DNA of 64,000 nt from an uncultured Paludibaculum sp. (GCF_963665245.1 NZ_OY762269.1:930001-994000); one strand, 5' to 3'. Positions 53,694 through 63,483 are shown, counted from the first letter of the stretch. Numbers and translations are program-made. The notes: a model not told the origin generated them from the letters alone.

Positions 53694-55637
53694 CTAGTCG
53701 GTCACAGCCTTGGATTCGACGAGCTGAGCAATTTCAGCCACTACCTCGTCAACGAGCTTCGCGCCGAGGTCGCCGCCCTTGCGGGTGCGCACAGCTACCT
53801 TGCCGTCGGCGGCTTCGCGGTCACCCACCACCAGCATGAACGGGATCTTCTGCAGTTGGGCTTCGCGGATCTTGTAGTTCACCTTCTCGCTGCGAGCATC
53901 GACCTCCACCCTCAGGCCAGCGGCCTGAAGTTTGGCCTCGACCTGCTTTGCATACTCAGCGTGGCGGTCGGCGATGGGCAGGACAATGGCCTGAACAGGC
54001 GCCAGCCAGATGGGGAAGGCGCCAGCGTAGTGCTCCAGCAGGATGCCGAAGAAGCGCTCGACACTGCCGTAGAGAGCGCGGTGCACCATCAACGGTTGAT
54101 GCTTGCCGCCGTCCTCGCCGACATATTCGAGCTCGAAACGCTGTGGCAGCGTGAAGTCGAACTGCACGGTGGAGAGCTGCCAGGGCCGGTCGAGCGCGTC
54201 CAACAGCTTGACGTCGATCTTCGGGCCGTAGAAAGCCGCCTCATCCGGGATCACCGTGGCTTCCAGCCCGACGCGTTCGACAGCGACTTTCAGCGCATTC
54301 TCGGCCAGAGCCCACTGGTCTGGGGTCCCAACGTACTTTCCACTTGTACCGCCATCCCAGGTAGAGATCTCCGCTTTGTAGCGATCGAAGCCATACGTCT
54401 TCAACACGTCGAAGGCAAATTCGAGGCAATTGACGATTTCTTCCACAATCTGGTCGGGCCGGCAGAAGATGTGGGCGTCGTCCTGGGTGAATCCGCGGAC
54501 CCGGAACAGGCCGTGCAATGTACCGGAGCGTTCGTAGCGGTAGACAGTGCCCAACTCGCCCAGGCGGATAGGGAGGTCGCGGTAGCTGCGCTGCCGGTCG
54601 CGGTAGATCAGGATGTGGCCGGGGCAGTTCATCGGCTTCAGCCGGTACCGGGCATCGTCCAACTCCATGGCGGCGTACATGTTGTCCACATAGTGGCCCA
54701 GGTGGCCCGAGGTCGCCCAGAGCTGCTCGCGCATCACGTGCGGCGTGTTAACGAGCGAGTAACCGCGCTTCAGGTACTGTTCGCGCATCCAGTCTTCCAG
54801 CAGCTTGCGCACCAGCGCGCCTTTAGGGTGGAAGAAGATGAGGCCGGGGCCTGCCAGTTCTTGGATGGAGATCAGGTCGAGCTGCTTGCCCAGTAGCCGG
54901 TGATCCCTTTTCTTCGCCTCTTCTAGTTTGTGCAGATGGTCGTCCAGATCCTTCTGCGAGAACCAGGCGGTGCCGTAAATGCGCTGAAGCTGCTGCCGCT
55001 TTTCGTCGCCCTTCCAGTAAGCTCCGGCGATGGAGAGCAGCTTGAAGGCCTTGATCCGCTTTGTCGTGGGGACGTGCGGGCCGCGGCAGAAGTCGATGAA
55101 CTGCGGCCCCAGCGTGTACTCGCTGAAGACGTCGCCTGCGCGCTCCTCAATGAGCTCGCATTTCATGGGCTCGCCCAACTCCTGATACTTGGCCAAACCT
55201 TCCGCTTTCGCTACCAACTGCCGCTCATAGGGCAGGCCGCGATCGCGGATTTCCTTCATCTTCGCCTCGATCTTCTCCAGATCTTCGGGGGTGAAGGGCG
55301 AAGGCCGGTCAAAGTCGTAGTAGAAGCCGTCCTTGATGGGCGGGCCGATGCCGAGTTTGGTCTCGGGATAGAGCTCCAGCACCGCTGCTGCCAGCAGATG
55401 GGCGGTCGAGTGGCGATAGACCTCGAGAGCCTCTTCGTTCTTCGAAGTCAGAATCTCGAGGGTAGTGTCTCCTTCCAGCGGCCGCGTCAGGTCCCACAGG
55501 GTCCCGTCCACGCGAGCCACCACTGCGTCGTCGGCCAAACGCTGGCCAATCGAGCGCGCCACATCCATCGGAGTCGTGCCCTGGGGCACGACCTTCTGGC
55601 TGCCATCCGGCAACGTGATTGTAAGGGTGCTACTCAT
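53694..55637 (-). CDS. thrS: Threonine--tRNA ligase
   Basis: A 647-residue class II synthetase of usual length. TGS domain at residues about 5-65 (LTITLPDGSQKVVP), editing/tRNA-SAD domain about 170-225 (SIAGAYWKGDEKRQQLQRIYG), class II core with MNCPGHILIY (zinc Cys), motif 2 around RYERSGTLHGLFRVRGFTQDD, and motif 3 region near HRALYGSVERFFGILLEHYAG. The anticodon-binding domain is at the C-terminus (ADRHAEYAKQVEAKLQAAGL, VRTRKGGDLG). It charges tRNA-Thr. Divergent from the ECF sigma gene at 55724. Confidence 0.97.
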   Translation of the reverse strand: MSSTLTITLPDGSQKVVPQGTTPMDVARSIGQRLADDAVVARVDGTLWDLTRPLEGDTTLEILTSKNEEALEVYRHSTAHLLAAAVLELYPETKLGIGPPIKDGFYYDFDRPSPFTPEDLEKIEAKMKEIRDRGLPYERQLVAKAEGLAKYQELGEPMKCELIEERAGDVFSEYTLGPQFIDFCRGPHVPTTKRIKAFKLLSIAGAYWKGDEKRQQLQRIYGTAWFSQKDLDDHLHKLEEAKKRDHRLLGKQLDLISIQELAGPGLIFFHPKGALVRKLLEDWMREQYLKRGYSLVNTPHVMREQLWATSGHLGHYVDNMYAAMELDDARYRLKPMNCPGHILIYRDRQRSYRDLPIRLGELGTVYRYERSGTLHGLFRVRGFTQDDAHIFCRPDQIVEEIVNCLEFAFDVLKTYGFDRYKAEISTWDGGTSGKYVGTPDQWALAENALKVAVERVGLEATVIPDEAAFYGPKIDVKLLDALDRPWQLSTVQFDFTLPQRFELEYVGEDGGKHQPLMVHRALYGSVERFFGILLEHYAGAFPIWLAPVQAIVLPIADRHAEYAKQVEAKLQAAGLRVEVDARSEKVNYKIREAQLQKIPFMLVVGDREAADGKVAVRTRKGGDLGAKLVDEVVAEIAQLVESKAVTD

Positions 55638-55723
55638 GGTGCTAAAAGGGGTAAGTTCCAGCCTATCATGTCAGAGCGCTACCGCCCGTTCACTGCTATC
55701 CTTTAAGATTCGGAGCCCACACT

Positions 55724-56368
55724 ATGGAAGGCGAACCTACACAGTCCGCTGTAGTCAGTGAAGCTATCTCCGCCGAACAGCCCTTGGTGGACCGGGCCCG
55801 CCGTGGCGACGCCGCGGCATTCGGCGAGCTGATCTCCAAATACGAACGCCGTGTCTACCGCATGGCGCGCCAAATCACTCAAAACGATGAGGACGCAGAA
55901 GACGTCCTCCAGGAGACCTTTCTCAAGGCCTTCGAACATCTCGATTCCTTCCAGGGGCAGTCCAAGTTTTATACCTGGTTGACCAGAATCGCGGTCAACG
56001 AGAGCCTGATGAAGCTCAGAAAGCGGAAAAGTGATCGAACCGTTTCGTTGGATGAAAACATCGAAACGGAAGAGGAACCGATCGTGCGCGAGATTGCGGT
56101 GTGGGATGACACGCCGGAGCAAAAGTACAGCCAGGAAGAGATGCGCGAGATCCTGGACAAAGCAATCGACAGCCTCAAACCGATCTTCCGGACGGTTTTT
56201 GTTCTTCGGGACGTCGAGGAACTCAGCACGGAGGAGACCGCTGAAGTACTCGGTCTGTCAATAGCAGCTGTGAAAAGCCGCTTGCTGCGCGCGCGCCTGC
56301 AGTTGCGCGAGAAACTCACCCGGATTTTCAAACGCAAAGGGGATCAGATCCTTGGCTATGCAAAATGA
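55724..56368 (+). CDS. RpoE-like ECF RNA polymerase sigma factor
   Basis: A 214-residue sigma-24 type factor. Region 2: ALVDRARRGDAAAFGELISKY-type opening (starting LVDRARRGDAAAF), DEDAEDVLQETFLKAFEHLD, then TWLTRIAVNESLMKLRKRKS. Region 4: FRTVFVLRDVEELSTEETAE then LGLSIAAVKSRLLRARLQLR. Its gene overlaps the zinc-finger anti-sigma gene by 11 bases. GGAG is 9 bases before the ATG. Probably an envelope-stress or redox regulon. Confidence 0.93.
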   Translation: MEGEPTQSAVVSEAISAEQPLVDRARRGDAAAFGELISKYERRVYRMARQITQNDEDAEDVLQETFLKAFEHLDSFQGQSKFYTWLTRIAVNESLMKLRKRKSDRTVSLDENIETEEEPIVREIAVWDDTPEQKYSQEEMREILDKAIDSLKPIFRTVFVLRDVEELSTEETAEVLGLSIAAVKSRLLRARLQLREKLTRIFKRKGDQILGYAK

Positions 56369-56690
56369 GGCAACGCACACCGAAGCGCGTCGTAAAGAGA
56401 TGGTCACCTGTCAGGACTTTCTCAAGGAACTGAACGACTTCCTCGACGAAACCACAGACCCCGCGCTTAGGGCCGAACTGGAGAAGCACATCACGGAGTG
56501 CCCCAACTGCTGGGTAATCTGCGACACGACTCGGAAGACCATTAGCGTCTATAAAGGAATGGAGCCGCAGGCGATTCCGCCTTCCATCCATGAGAAGCTG
56601 ATGAGCCTCATCCAGAAGCGCTGCGGATGCGGCTCAAAGGATCATGCCAAGGAGGAGTCGAAGGTCGACGGGCAGGCGCCACCCAAATAG
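56358..56690 (+). CDS. Zinc-finger (ZAS-type) anti-sigma factor
   Basis: A 110-residue cytoplasmic protein with the HxxxCxxC zinc motif in HITECPNCWV, preceded by TCQDFLKELNDFLDETTD. This is the mycothiol-like/putative zinc-finger anti-sigma signature, and the gene overlaps the sigma gene. A second Cys pair in RCGCGSK may add redox sensitivity. There is no transmembrane helix, so it acts directly in the cytoplasm. ATG at 56358; another ATG at 56400 starts at MVTCQDF. Its 3' end overlaps the opposite-strand helicase gene by 49 bases. Confidence 0.88.
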   Translation: MQNEATHTEARRKEMVTCQDFLKELNDFLDETTDPALRAELEKHITECPNCWVICDTTRKTISVYKGMEPQAIPPSIHEKLMSLIQKRCGCGSKDHAKEESKVDGQAPPK

Positions 56691-59600
56691 GGGCACCACT
56701 GGCAGCGCGGCGCTTCCCGCAATGGGAACTGCCCAGATATCTCCGCCTCAGATAGCGCCCGCAAGTCCGCGAGGCGTTCCTCCCAAGTTCCCAACGTGAC
56801 AGCGTGAGCTGTGCCATCACGCAGCGAGAACAGCCAGGCCTCGTCTACCGGCCGGCCCAACATCTGCCGCAGCGCGTGCGCATAGAATCCAAGCTGAAGG
56901 GCATAGGTTGCCAGCCTAGCCTCGTCCAGGACACGGTCGGTCTTGTAATCTACAATCACCACGCGGCCGTTGTGCTCGAACCAGAGGTCGACCTGCCCTC
57001 GAAGTAGTACGCCGTCCAGTTCGACCAGGAAATCGAACTCCCGCTCCACGCGATTCGCCTGTTGCACCCGCTGCGCGAGGTCGCTCTGCAAGAATACTTC
57101 GGCCAGTGCGGCTGCTTCGGGCGAGGCCTCGGTTTTCACGCCGCTCAGGAGTTCGTGCACTTCAGTTCCCAGCGCCGCCCCGCCACCTGTGTCTCCCGCG
57201 GCGATCGGCTGCGGCCAGCCCGCGAGGAATTGCAGGAAGTAGCGCCTGGGGCAGTCCGCGAAGACCGCCAGGGACGTCACCGCCAACGTCGCGCTCGGCT
57301 GGTTCGATTCGGCTTGCGGCGCGACCTCCACCGCCTCAGCCAGGGCACCTTCCAGCATCGGCGGTTCCATCTCCTCCGGTTGTCCGCTATGCCGGATCAG
57401 ACGCACGGTATCTGTCTCCGCCGCTACATTCACGTCACTGGGCCACTCGATCTGGAGACCGGTCTCGATCTGCAGGACCCACGGCGGAACACCCCGCCCG
57501 GGCTGTGTCCAGGAGAGAATCAGTCGCTCCTCGGCGCGGGTCATGGCGACATAGAGCAGACGGTCCGCTTCGGCCCGTTCCCGCTCGGAGGTCAGGCTGA
57601 TGCACGCCGCCAGAGCGGGATCGGGCTCAGTCGTCTTTCCGTCAGGCAGACGCCAGCGTAGGCCCAGGCCGGTTTGTGGAGTCCACGCCAACGGCTCACT
57701 GAAGTTCGGTGTGCCTTTCTGCATGGCGGCCACCACGACCACCGGAAACTCCAGGCCCTTGGCCGAGTGGATGGACATCACCTGCACGGCGTCGGAGAAC
57801 TCCACCTCCGGTGCGTTGGGCTCCTTGCCCCGGTCTCTCAGGTCGTCGATCTGCGCCAGGTGGCCGGCGAGATCACCGGGCGCCGCCGCCTCCAAATCGC
57901 GCAGCAGCCGGAGAAACTTGTCGACGTTGGCCCGGCCACGTCGCGAGAGTCCATCCTGATAGCCTGTCTCATCCATCAGGCGCGCCAGGATACAGTCCGA
58001 AGCGATCTCCTCTCGCAGCACGCGAGCCCGCGCGATGCGCTGCCACGCTTCCTCCGGCGCCAAGCCGCCGTTGGCGCGGGCCAGCAGCAGGGATTCATCG
58101 CTCAATCCGAAGAAGGGCGAGCGCAACAGCGCGAAGAGCGGGATCTCATTCGCCGGATTCTCAAGCACCCTCAGCCAGTTGGTGAGATCCAGAATCTCCT
58201 GCTCCTCATAGAAGTTCTTGCCCCGATCGATCTGGCAGGGGATGCCGAATCGTTCGAAAGCCGACTCCAGCGCATCAAAGGGCGCTTTGCTGCGCGCCAG
58301 CACGGCCATGTCGCGGAACTTCGCCGGCCGGGGTGGGTCTCCCACCATCAAGTCGCCATGCAGCTCGCGCAGACGGTGCGCGATCCACAGTGCCTCGTTG
58401 TCGGCCTCTCCTTCCTCCATCCGCTGCACTTCGACAAACGGCGCTGCTCCGGGAGGATACGCTCGCTCGCCGATCAACTCATGTCGTGTCACACCCACAC
58501 TCGGGGTGGTCACGAGCGAGGCGGTCACGGCCGCCAAGACCTCTGGCCGGCTTCGATAATTGCTCTGCAGGCGGTCGACGATCCCTCCGGCCGCGCGCAC
58601 GGTCTCCTGATAGGCTGCAAACTGTTCGGGCACCGCGTGCCGGAAGCCGTAGATCGACTGATTGATGTCGCCCACCGCGAAGAACCGGCCGGGTCGTCGC
58701 ATCTGGTCCAGGATGCGCCACTGCACGGGGTTGGTATCCTGCAACTCATCCATCAGGATCGAGTCGAATCGCTCCCTTGTCTCCTCCCGGATCTCGGAAT
58801 CGCTTTCCAGCAGGCGCAACGTGTGCTCCTGCAGATCCTCGAAATCGAGGGACGCACGGGCCCGTTTCCGCCGCTGGTATTCCTGTTCGAACTCGACCAG
58901 AGCATCCCGAAGCACGGCCCTTTCCTTGAGGTGCGCTGCCCCCACAAGGCAGCGCCGGGCCTGGTCTCGTAACATCTTCACGCGGTCGAGGCCGTCATAG
59001 ACAGGGTGTCCGGCTTTCAGCCCCCGTTTGTCGATGGTGAAATCCGCCAGCCACTGCAGCGAAGGCTCCTGGCTCAACCAGGCACGCCCGTTCTCGACGC
59101 GCCGCCTCTGCGCGTCGGTTGTGGGCGACGGTGAGTCGTCCAGCATTTGCCGGACGGAGCGCCGCAGTTCCTCAATCTCCACTTCAGGACGGAACTCCGG
59201 CAGCCTCTGCAACGCGGTACGCGCACCACCGCCCATGCGCAGGTCTTCGTAGACGCCCCGCAACGCCAGCGCCATATCGTTGGCGGACCAGGCTTCGGCG
59301 ACGGCGACGAACTCCTCACGCCGTTCCGCCGCAAGGCGATCCAACACGGTCTCCATGGCTGCCGCCTGTTCCGTATCGGACTCGCGCTCGTCCAGTACGG
59401 AGAACTGCGGATCCAGCCCGGCGCGAATCGCGTGCTCCTGCAGCAGGCCCATGCAGAAGGCGTGGATCGTGGACACCTGAGCCCGTTCCACGCCTCGCCG
59501 CCGCTCTGTGTCTCCTGTGAAGCGTTTGACAAGCCGCGCCTTGATCTGTGTGGCGGCTTTCTCAGTGAACGTGATGGCCAGAATCCGCCCCGGATCCATG

Positions 59601-59728
59601 CCCTGTTCCACCAGCCAGGCGAAGCGCTCCACCAGGACTGTGGTCTTGCCGGAACCTGGTCCGGCCACACAGCAGGCGTCCTGCCCGCTGCGTTTTACGG
59701 CGTCGAGTTGGGCCTGCGACAAAGCCAT
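56642..59728 (-). CDS. UvrD/AddA-type helicase fused to RecB-family Cys-cluster nuclease
   Basis: A 1028-residue superfamily 1 helicase-nuclease. Walker A GPGSGKTTVLVERFAWL is at residues 22-38, followed by AITFTEKAATQIKARL, the Walker B area MDELQDTNPVQWRIL, the YGFRHA motif and LLYVAMTRAEERLIL (motif VI). The C-terminus has a PD-(D/E)XK nuclease (GRVVIVDYKTDRV). Four Cys, one in VFADCPRRYFL and three in CQWCPYLGGAC, match the iron-sulfur cage of AddB, Cas4 and Dna2 nucleases. No AddB partner gene lies beside it. It likely processes double-strand breaks. Confidence 0.9.
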   Translation of the reverse strand: MALSQAQLDAVKRSGQDACCVAGPGSGKTTVLVERFAWLVEQGMDPGRILAITFTEKAATQIKARLVKRFTGDTERRRGVERAQVSTIHAFCMGLLQEHAIRAGLDPQFSVLDERESDTEQAAAMETVLDRLAAERREEFVAVAEAWSANDMALALRGVYEDLRMGGGARTALQRLPEFRPEVEIEELRRSVRQMLDDSPSPTTDAQRRRVENGRAWLSQEPSLQWLADFTIDKRGLKAGHPVYDGLDRVKMLRDQARRCLVGAAHLKERAVLRDALVEFEQEYQRRKRARASLDFEDLQEHTLRLLESDSEIREETRERFDSILMDELQDTNPVQWRILDQMRRPGRFFAVGDINQSIYGFRHAVPEQFAAYQETVRAAGGIVDRLQSNYRSRPEVLAAVTASLVTTPSVGVTRHELIGERAYPPGAAPFVEVQRMEEGEADNEALWIAHRLRELHGDLMVGDPPRPAKFRDMAVLARSKAPFDALESAFERFGIPCQIDRGKNFYEEQEILDLTNWLRVLENPANEIPLFALLRSPFFGLSDESLLLARANGGLAPEEAWQRIARARVLREEIASDCILARLMDETGYQDGLSRRGRANVDKFLRLLRDLEAAAPGDLAGHLAQIDDLRDRGKEPNAPEVEFSDAVQVMSIHSAKGLEFPVVVVAAMQKGTPNFSEPLAWTPQTGLGLRWRLPDGKTTEPDPALAACISLTSERERAEADRLLYVAMTRAEERLILSWTQPGRGVPPWVLQIETGLQIEWPSDVNVAAETDTVRLIRHSGQPEEMEPPMLEGALAEAVEVAPQAESNQPSATLAVTSLAVFADCPRRYFLQFLAGWPQPIAAGDTGGGAALGTEVHELLSGVKTEASPEAAALAEVFLQSDLAQRVQQANRVEREFDFLVELDGVLLRGQVDLWFEHNGRVVIVDYKTDRVLDEARLATYALQLGFYAHALRQMLGRPVDEAWLFSLRDGTAHAVTLGTWEERLADLRALSEAEISGQFPLREAPRCQWCPYLGGACPSTFDSSLA

Positions 59729-59748
59729 TGCGGCTTCTATTGTCGCCT

Positions 59749-62370
59749 CTACTCCTCCCTCAATGCTTGCAGCGGATCGATGGAGAGGGCCCGCCGCGCC
59801 GGCGCATAGACCGACGCCAGCGCGATCACGGCCATCGTGACCACAACCCCGCCCAACACCACAGGGTCGTGCGGAGATGCCTGATACACGATGCGGCTCA
59901 TGCCTTGGCTAGCCACGAAACCCAGGGCGAGGCCTCCCAGACACCCAGCTGCAACCAGCCCGCTCGTGCGCGCCAGTACGAATCGCAGCACCTGGCCCGG
60001 CCGTGCGCCGATGGCCGTACGGATTCCGATTTCGCGCACGCGGCGGCTGACGGAGTAGGCAGCCAGACCGTGGATCCCCGTCACCGCCAGCATCATGGCC
60101 AGCAGGCCGAAGGCGCTCAGCGCGAAGCTGGCCGCGCGGGCAGGGAAGAATGCATAGCTCAACTGTTGGTGGAGTCCCCCGACGTTCAGGGCCGGCAAGC
60201 GAGGATCGAGTTCCCCCATGAGTTGGCGCAAGATGCCCGCCATCTCGTTTTCGGGCCGGTTGGACCGCACCAGCAGCAGACCGCTGGACTCATACCGGCT
60301 CGCGGCGGGCCAGAAGACCGCGGCCCGCGGCCGCTCGGTCAACGTTTCATACTTGCCGTCTTCCACCACGCCGATGATCAGCACAGTCTCGCCTCGAAAC
60401 CCGTGTACGATCCGGCGGCCCACCACATCGGTCCGTCCCAGCACCTTGCGGGCCAGTGTTTCGTTGACAATCGCCATGCCCGGCGCATCATCCCACCGGA
60501 AGTCCCGCCCGGCCAGTAGCCTTGTCGACATCACGGAGAAGTAGCCCGGCGAAACGACGAAGTAGCTGGCACCCACGCCCTGATGACCCTTGACGTCCAC
60601 CGCACCCTCAGGGTACAGCGTGGTGGAAGACTGATCGACCGTCAGTGGTATCGAACTCGCAAAGGCCGCCGCCGCCACCCCAGGCACCGCCTGCGCCTTC
60701 TCGAGAATCGACTGTTGGAACTGTCGGCCGCGTTCCTTGGAATAGCGTGCGATGCCGAGATCAAATCCGGCCACGGTCACACCCTCGGCCCGGAAGCCGG
60801 CCGGCATCCGGAGAGCATTGGACAGGCCGCGCAGAGACACGAAACACGCGGTGACGAGCAGGCAGCAGAGGCACACCTGGCCCGCCAGCAGCAGGTCGCG
60901 GAAGGCCCAGCGCCGGCCTGCGCCCGCACCGCGCACCGCCCGATTCGTCTCGGTCGCCCAGGCATGACGGACCGGGGCCAGGCCAAACAACAATCCCGTC
61001 CCCGCCGTGATCGCCAGGGCGAAGGCCATCACCCGCAGATCCGGCCTCACATCGAACTGAGCCGGGAAATCGAATGGCGGATGAAAGCCGCTCAACAGGC
61101 CCAGCAGGCCGTAGGCCAATGCACAGCCCGCCGCGCCGCCGGCCGCGGCAAGTAACATCGACTCGGTCATCAATTGGCGCATCAGCCGTGCCCGGCCCGC
61201 GCCGATGGAGATGCGGATGGCGAATTCGCGGCGCCGGTCCGCTGAGCGGGCCGAGAGCAGCCCCGCCAGATTCGCGCAGGCCGCCAGCAGCACAAGGCCC
61301 GCCAGCGCCATCACGCCCAGCAGGAAACCACGAACCGGGCCGCCGCCGGTGTCGCCGACCATGCCCGGCTTGGTCAGCCTGGCGTGCGGCACGATTCTGT
61401 TGGTCGGATGTTCCTGGTTCAGCACTACCGCGATGGCATCCAGGTTGGCCTCGGCCTGCCGGGGCGAGAGGCCCGGTTTCACACGGCCGATGACAAATGA
61501 GTTCCAGGTATTGCGGTCGTCCAGCCAGTTCCTCATCTCGATCTGGGGCTCCATCATCATGGGCACCCACACGTCCGGCCAGTAGAAATGCTCCGTGCCA
61601 TGGAATTCCCGGGGCGCCACGCCGAGGACTGTGTACGGACGGCCATTGATCCGGATCGTGCGTCCGGCAATACCGAGGTCGCCTCCGAACCGCTGTCGCC
61701 AGCAGGCGTAGCTCAGCACGGCATACGGACTGGCACCCGGACCTCGCTCGTCCTCTGGCCGGAAGAACCGGCCAATCAACGGCCTGACCCCCAGCATTTC
61801 AAAGTAGTTGCCCGTCGCCAGATAGCCCCACGCGCGCTCGGGGCCGTTTGCCGTCTCCAGACCCATGGGCGCCATCCGGTAGGCGGCCAGCGCGGAGAAG
61901 GTGGCGTTCCGGTCACGCATGTCGCGGTAGGCGGGAAACGAGTGGGTGGGGCCGCTGTCTCCCTGCACGAAGAACACCCGCTCCGGCTCGGCAATGGGCA
62001 GCGACTGCAACACCAGCGAGTTGAGAGCGCTGAAAACGACCGTGTTCGCTCCGATTCCCAGCGCCAGGGAGGCGATCGCTACAGTGGTGAAACAACGGTT
62101 CCGCAGCGCGCTCCGAAAGGCAAAGCGCAAATCCTGCAACAACTCGTCGGGCCAGCGTAGCCCCTTGGCCTCGCGGCACTGCTCCTTGTAGGTCTCCCCT
62201 TGGCCGAGTTCGAGACGCGCCTGCCGGAGAGCCTCCGCCGCCGGTACTCCGCCGGCCACCAGATGGTCGGCGCGGTGTTCGATGTGCGATTCCAGTTCTT
62301 CGACGAGATGGGACTCCCACGATTGCCGTCGCCGCAGCACTCTCAGCGCTTCGCGCCACTTACGCCACAT
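59749..62370 (-). CDS. ADOP-type ABC transporter permease without PadR partner
   Basis: An 873-residue permease: prefix domain with SHLVEELESHIEHRADHL, first helix (IASLALGIGANTVVFSALNS), MacB-like periplasmic domain (about residues 110-335), first FtsX block (AGLVLLAACANLAGLLSARS near residue 350), a second periplasmic domain and a terminal FtsX block (REIGIRTAIGARPGQV), ending LSIDPLQALREE. AGGAGAG precedes the ATG. Unlike the other two complete ADOP genes here, no PadR gene is next to it; the upstream gene is an unrelated hypothetical. Ends 20 bases before the helicase gene. Confidence 0.9.
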   Translation of the reverse strand: MWRKWREALRVLRRRQSWESHLVEELESHIEHRADHLVAGGVPAAEALRQARLELGQGETYKEQCREAKGLRWPDELLQDLRFAFRSALRNRCFTTVAIASLALGIGANTVVFSALNSLVLQSLPIAEPERVFFVQGDSGPTHSFPAYRDMRDRNATFSALAAYRMAPMGLETANGPERAWGYLATGNYFEMLGVRPLIGRFFRPEDERGPGASPYAVLSYACWRQRFGGDLGIAGRTIRINGRPYTVLGVAPREFHGTEHFYWPDVWVPMMMEPQIEMRNWLDDRNTWNSFVIGRVKPGLSPRQAEANLDAIAVVLNQEHPTNRIVPHARLTKPGMVGDTGGGPVRGFLLGVMALAGLVLLAACANLAGLLSARSADRRREFAIRISIGAGRARLMRQLMTESMLLAAAGGAAGCALAYGLLGLLSGFHPPFDFPAQFDVRPDLRVMAFALAITAGTGLLFGLAPVRHAWATETNRAVRGAGAGRRWAFRDLLLAGQVCLCCLLVTACFVSLRGLSNALRMPAGFRAEGVTVAGFDLGIARYSKERGRQFQQSILEKAQAVPGVAAAAFASSIPLTVDQSSTTLYPEGAVDVKGHQGVGASYFVVSPGYFSVMSTRLLAGRDFRWDDAPGMAIVNETLARKVLGRTDVVGRRIVHGFRGETVLIIGVVEDGKYETLTERPRAAVFWPAASRYESSGLLLVRSNRPENEMAGILRQLMGELDPRLPALNVGGLHQQLSYAFFPARAASFALSAFGLLAMMLAVTGIHGLAAYSVSRRVREIGIRTAIGARPGQVLRFVLARTSGLVAAGCLGGLALGFVASQGMSRIVYQASPHDPVVLGGVVVTMAVIALASVYAPARRALSIDPLQALREE

Positions 62371-62480
62371 TTCTCTCTCCTAATTTCTCTAGGAAAAGAA
62401 TAGCCGCGGACTCCTAAGCTGTCAAGGAGAGACGCTGTTGCCCGGCGTTTGTAACAAGTGTTGGCCGTAATCGAGGCCGT

Positions 62481-63383
62481 CTAGGCTTTCGCCGTCGCTG
62501 TGATCTGAGCGACTTGTGGGAACAGGAAGTCGTACCCCGGAATTAGCTTCTGCTCCCCAACCAGGACTTCGTGCACATCATACGGATTGGTGGTGTGGTC
62601 CAGCAGGGCATTCCGGATCACCTCGAAAGTATGCTCCAGATACTGCGCCTCGTCGATGTCCACGTCCACCAGGTAGTGATCTCCGGTTTCGCCCTGCCGG
62701 AAGAACGAGAGCTGCAGGTTGCCGTAGCGGTCGAACGTCTTGAAGCTCTTCGCTGGCAGATAACCTTCCGGGGGATGATGCAGCGACTCAGATACCTGGT
62801 GGAACAGCCGCGAGGCGTTTTGAACCTCCTCAAACAGTGCCGCCGTCGTTTTGGCAAAGAACCGGTCGCGGCGGAGTTTCTGCAGGCCGCCCAGGTGGCT
62901 GAGGCAGTTCGACCCGTCGTCGAGAATCGTATTCGAGGCCTTGGCGCAGATATTCAACAAGCAGGCCTTGCGTTGCGCGTCCAGGGCCTCGTATAGTGCC
63001 TGGCCCTGCTGCGCGGGCTGCGTATCGATGCTCGAGGTTTCCAGGATCGACCGCAGTGCGGGCGGAAGTTTCGCGTAGGCGGGCGCATCGATATCCGATA
63101 CCTTGTCCGGATTTACCGGCAGAGTGACCGACCTTCGCACTGCCTTGCCGTCCTGCACTCTGAGGAAGAACGACGACGGACGGTAGCGCAGCGGCCACAC
63201 CGTCACCTGATAGTCCTTCACCGGAGAAGCGTCGATAGCGCCGATCTGGATGGTGCCATTCACCTCCACCGCATTTTCATAGTGGGCCGAGCCGTCTCGC
63301 GCCACGATATCCAGGTGAATCTGGTCGCTGAGTTTGACGCCCGCGACCGTCGAGAAATCCAATCGAATCGTGCCAGTACCCAT
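62481..63383 (-). CDS. Hypothetical protein
   Basis: A 300-residue protein with no signal peptide or membrane helix. The first 100 residues are beta-rich (TIRLDFSTVAGVKLSDQI, IHLDIVARDGSAHYENAV) with a prealbumin-like flavour; the middle has an Ala/Gln helical stretch with SLPVNPDKVSDIDAP-type loops; the last 100 residues include DRYGNLQLSFFRQGETGDHYL then VDVDIDEAQYLEHTFEVI. I recognise no family. AAGGGG sits six bases before the ATG at 63383, which is preferred over the longer frame. It lies alone between the ADOP gene and a divergent small membrane protein. Confidence 0.65.
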   Translation of the reverse strand: MGTGTIRLDFSTVAGVKLSDQIHLDIVARDGSAHYENAVEVNGTIQIGAIDASPVKDYQVTVWPLRYRPSSFFLRVQDGKAVRRSVTLPVNPDKVSDIDAPAYAKLPPALRSILETSSIDTQPAQQGQALYEALDAQRKACLLNICAKASNTILDDGSNCLSHLGGLQKLRRDRFFAKTTAALFEEVQNASRLFHQVSESLHHPPEGYLPAKSFKTFDRYGNLQLSFFRQGETGDHYLVDVDIDEAQYLEHTFEVIRNALLDHTTNPYDVHEVLVGEQKLIPGYDFLFPQVAQITATAKA

Positions 63384-63483
63384 GCAATCCCCTTTCAAGG
63401 AGCTTACCCTACCCGTCATCCTGTCCCTAGTGAAAAATGAACAGGTCAGCCGTCCGAGTCCCCGATCAATGCATAGTGGAAGG

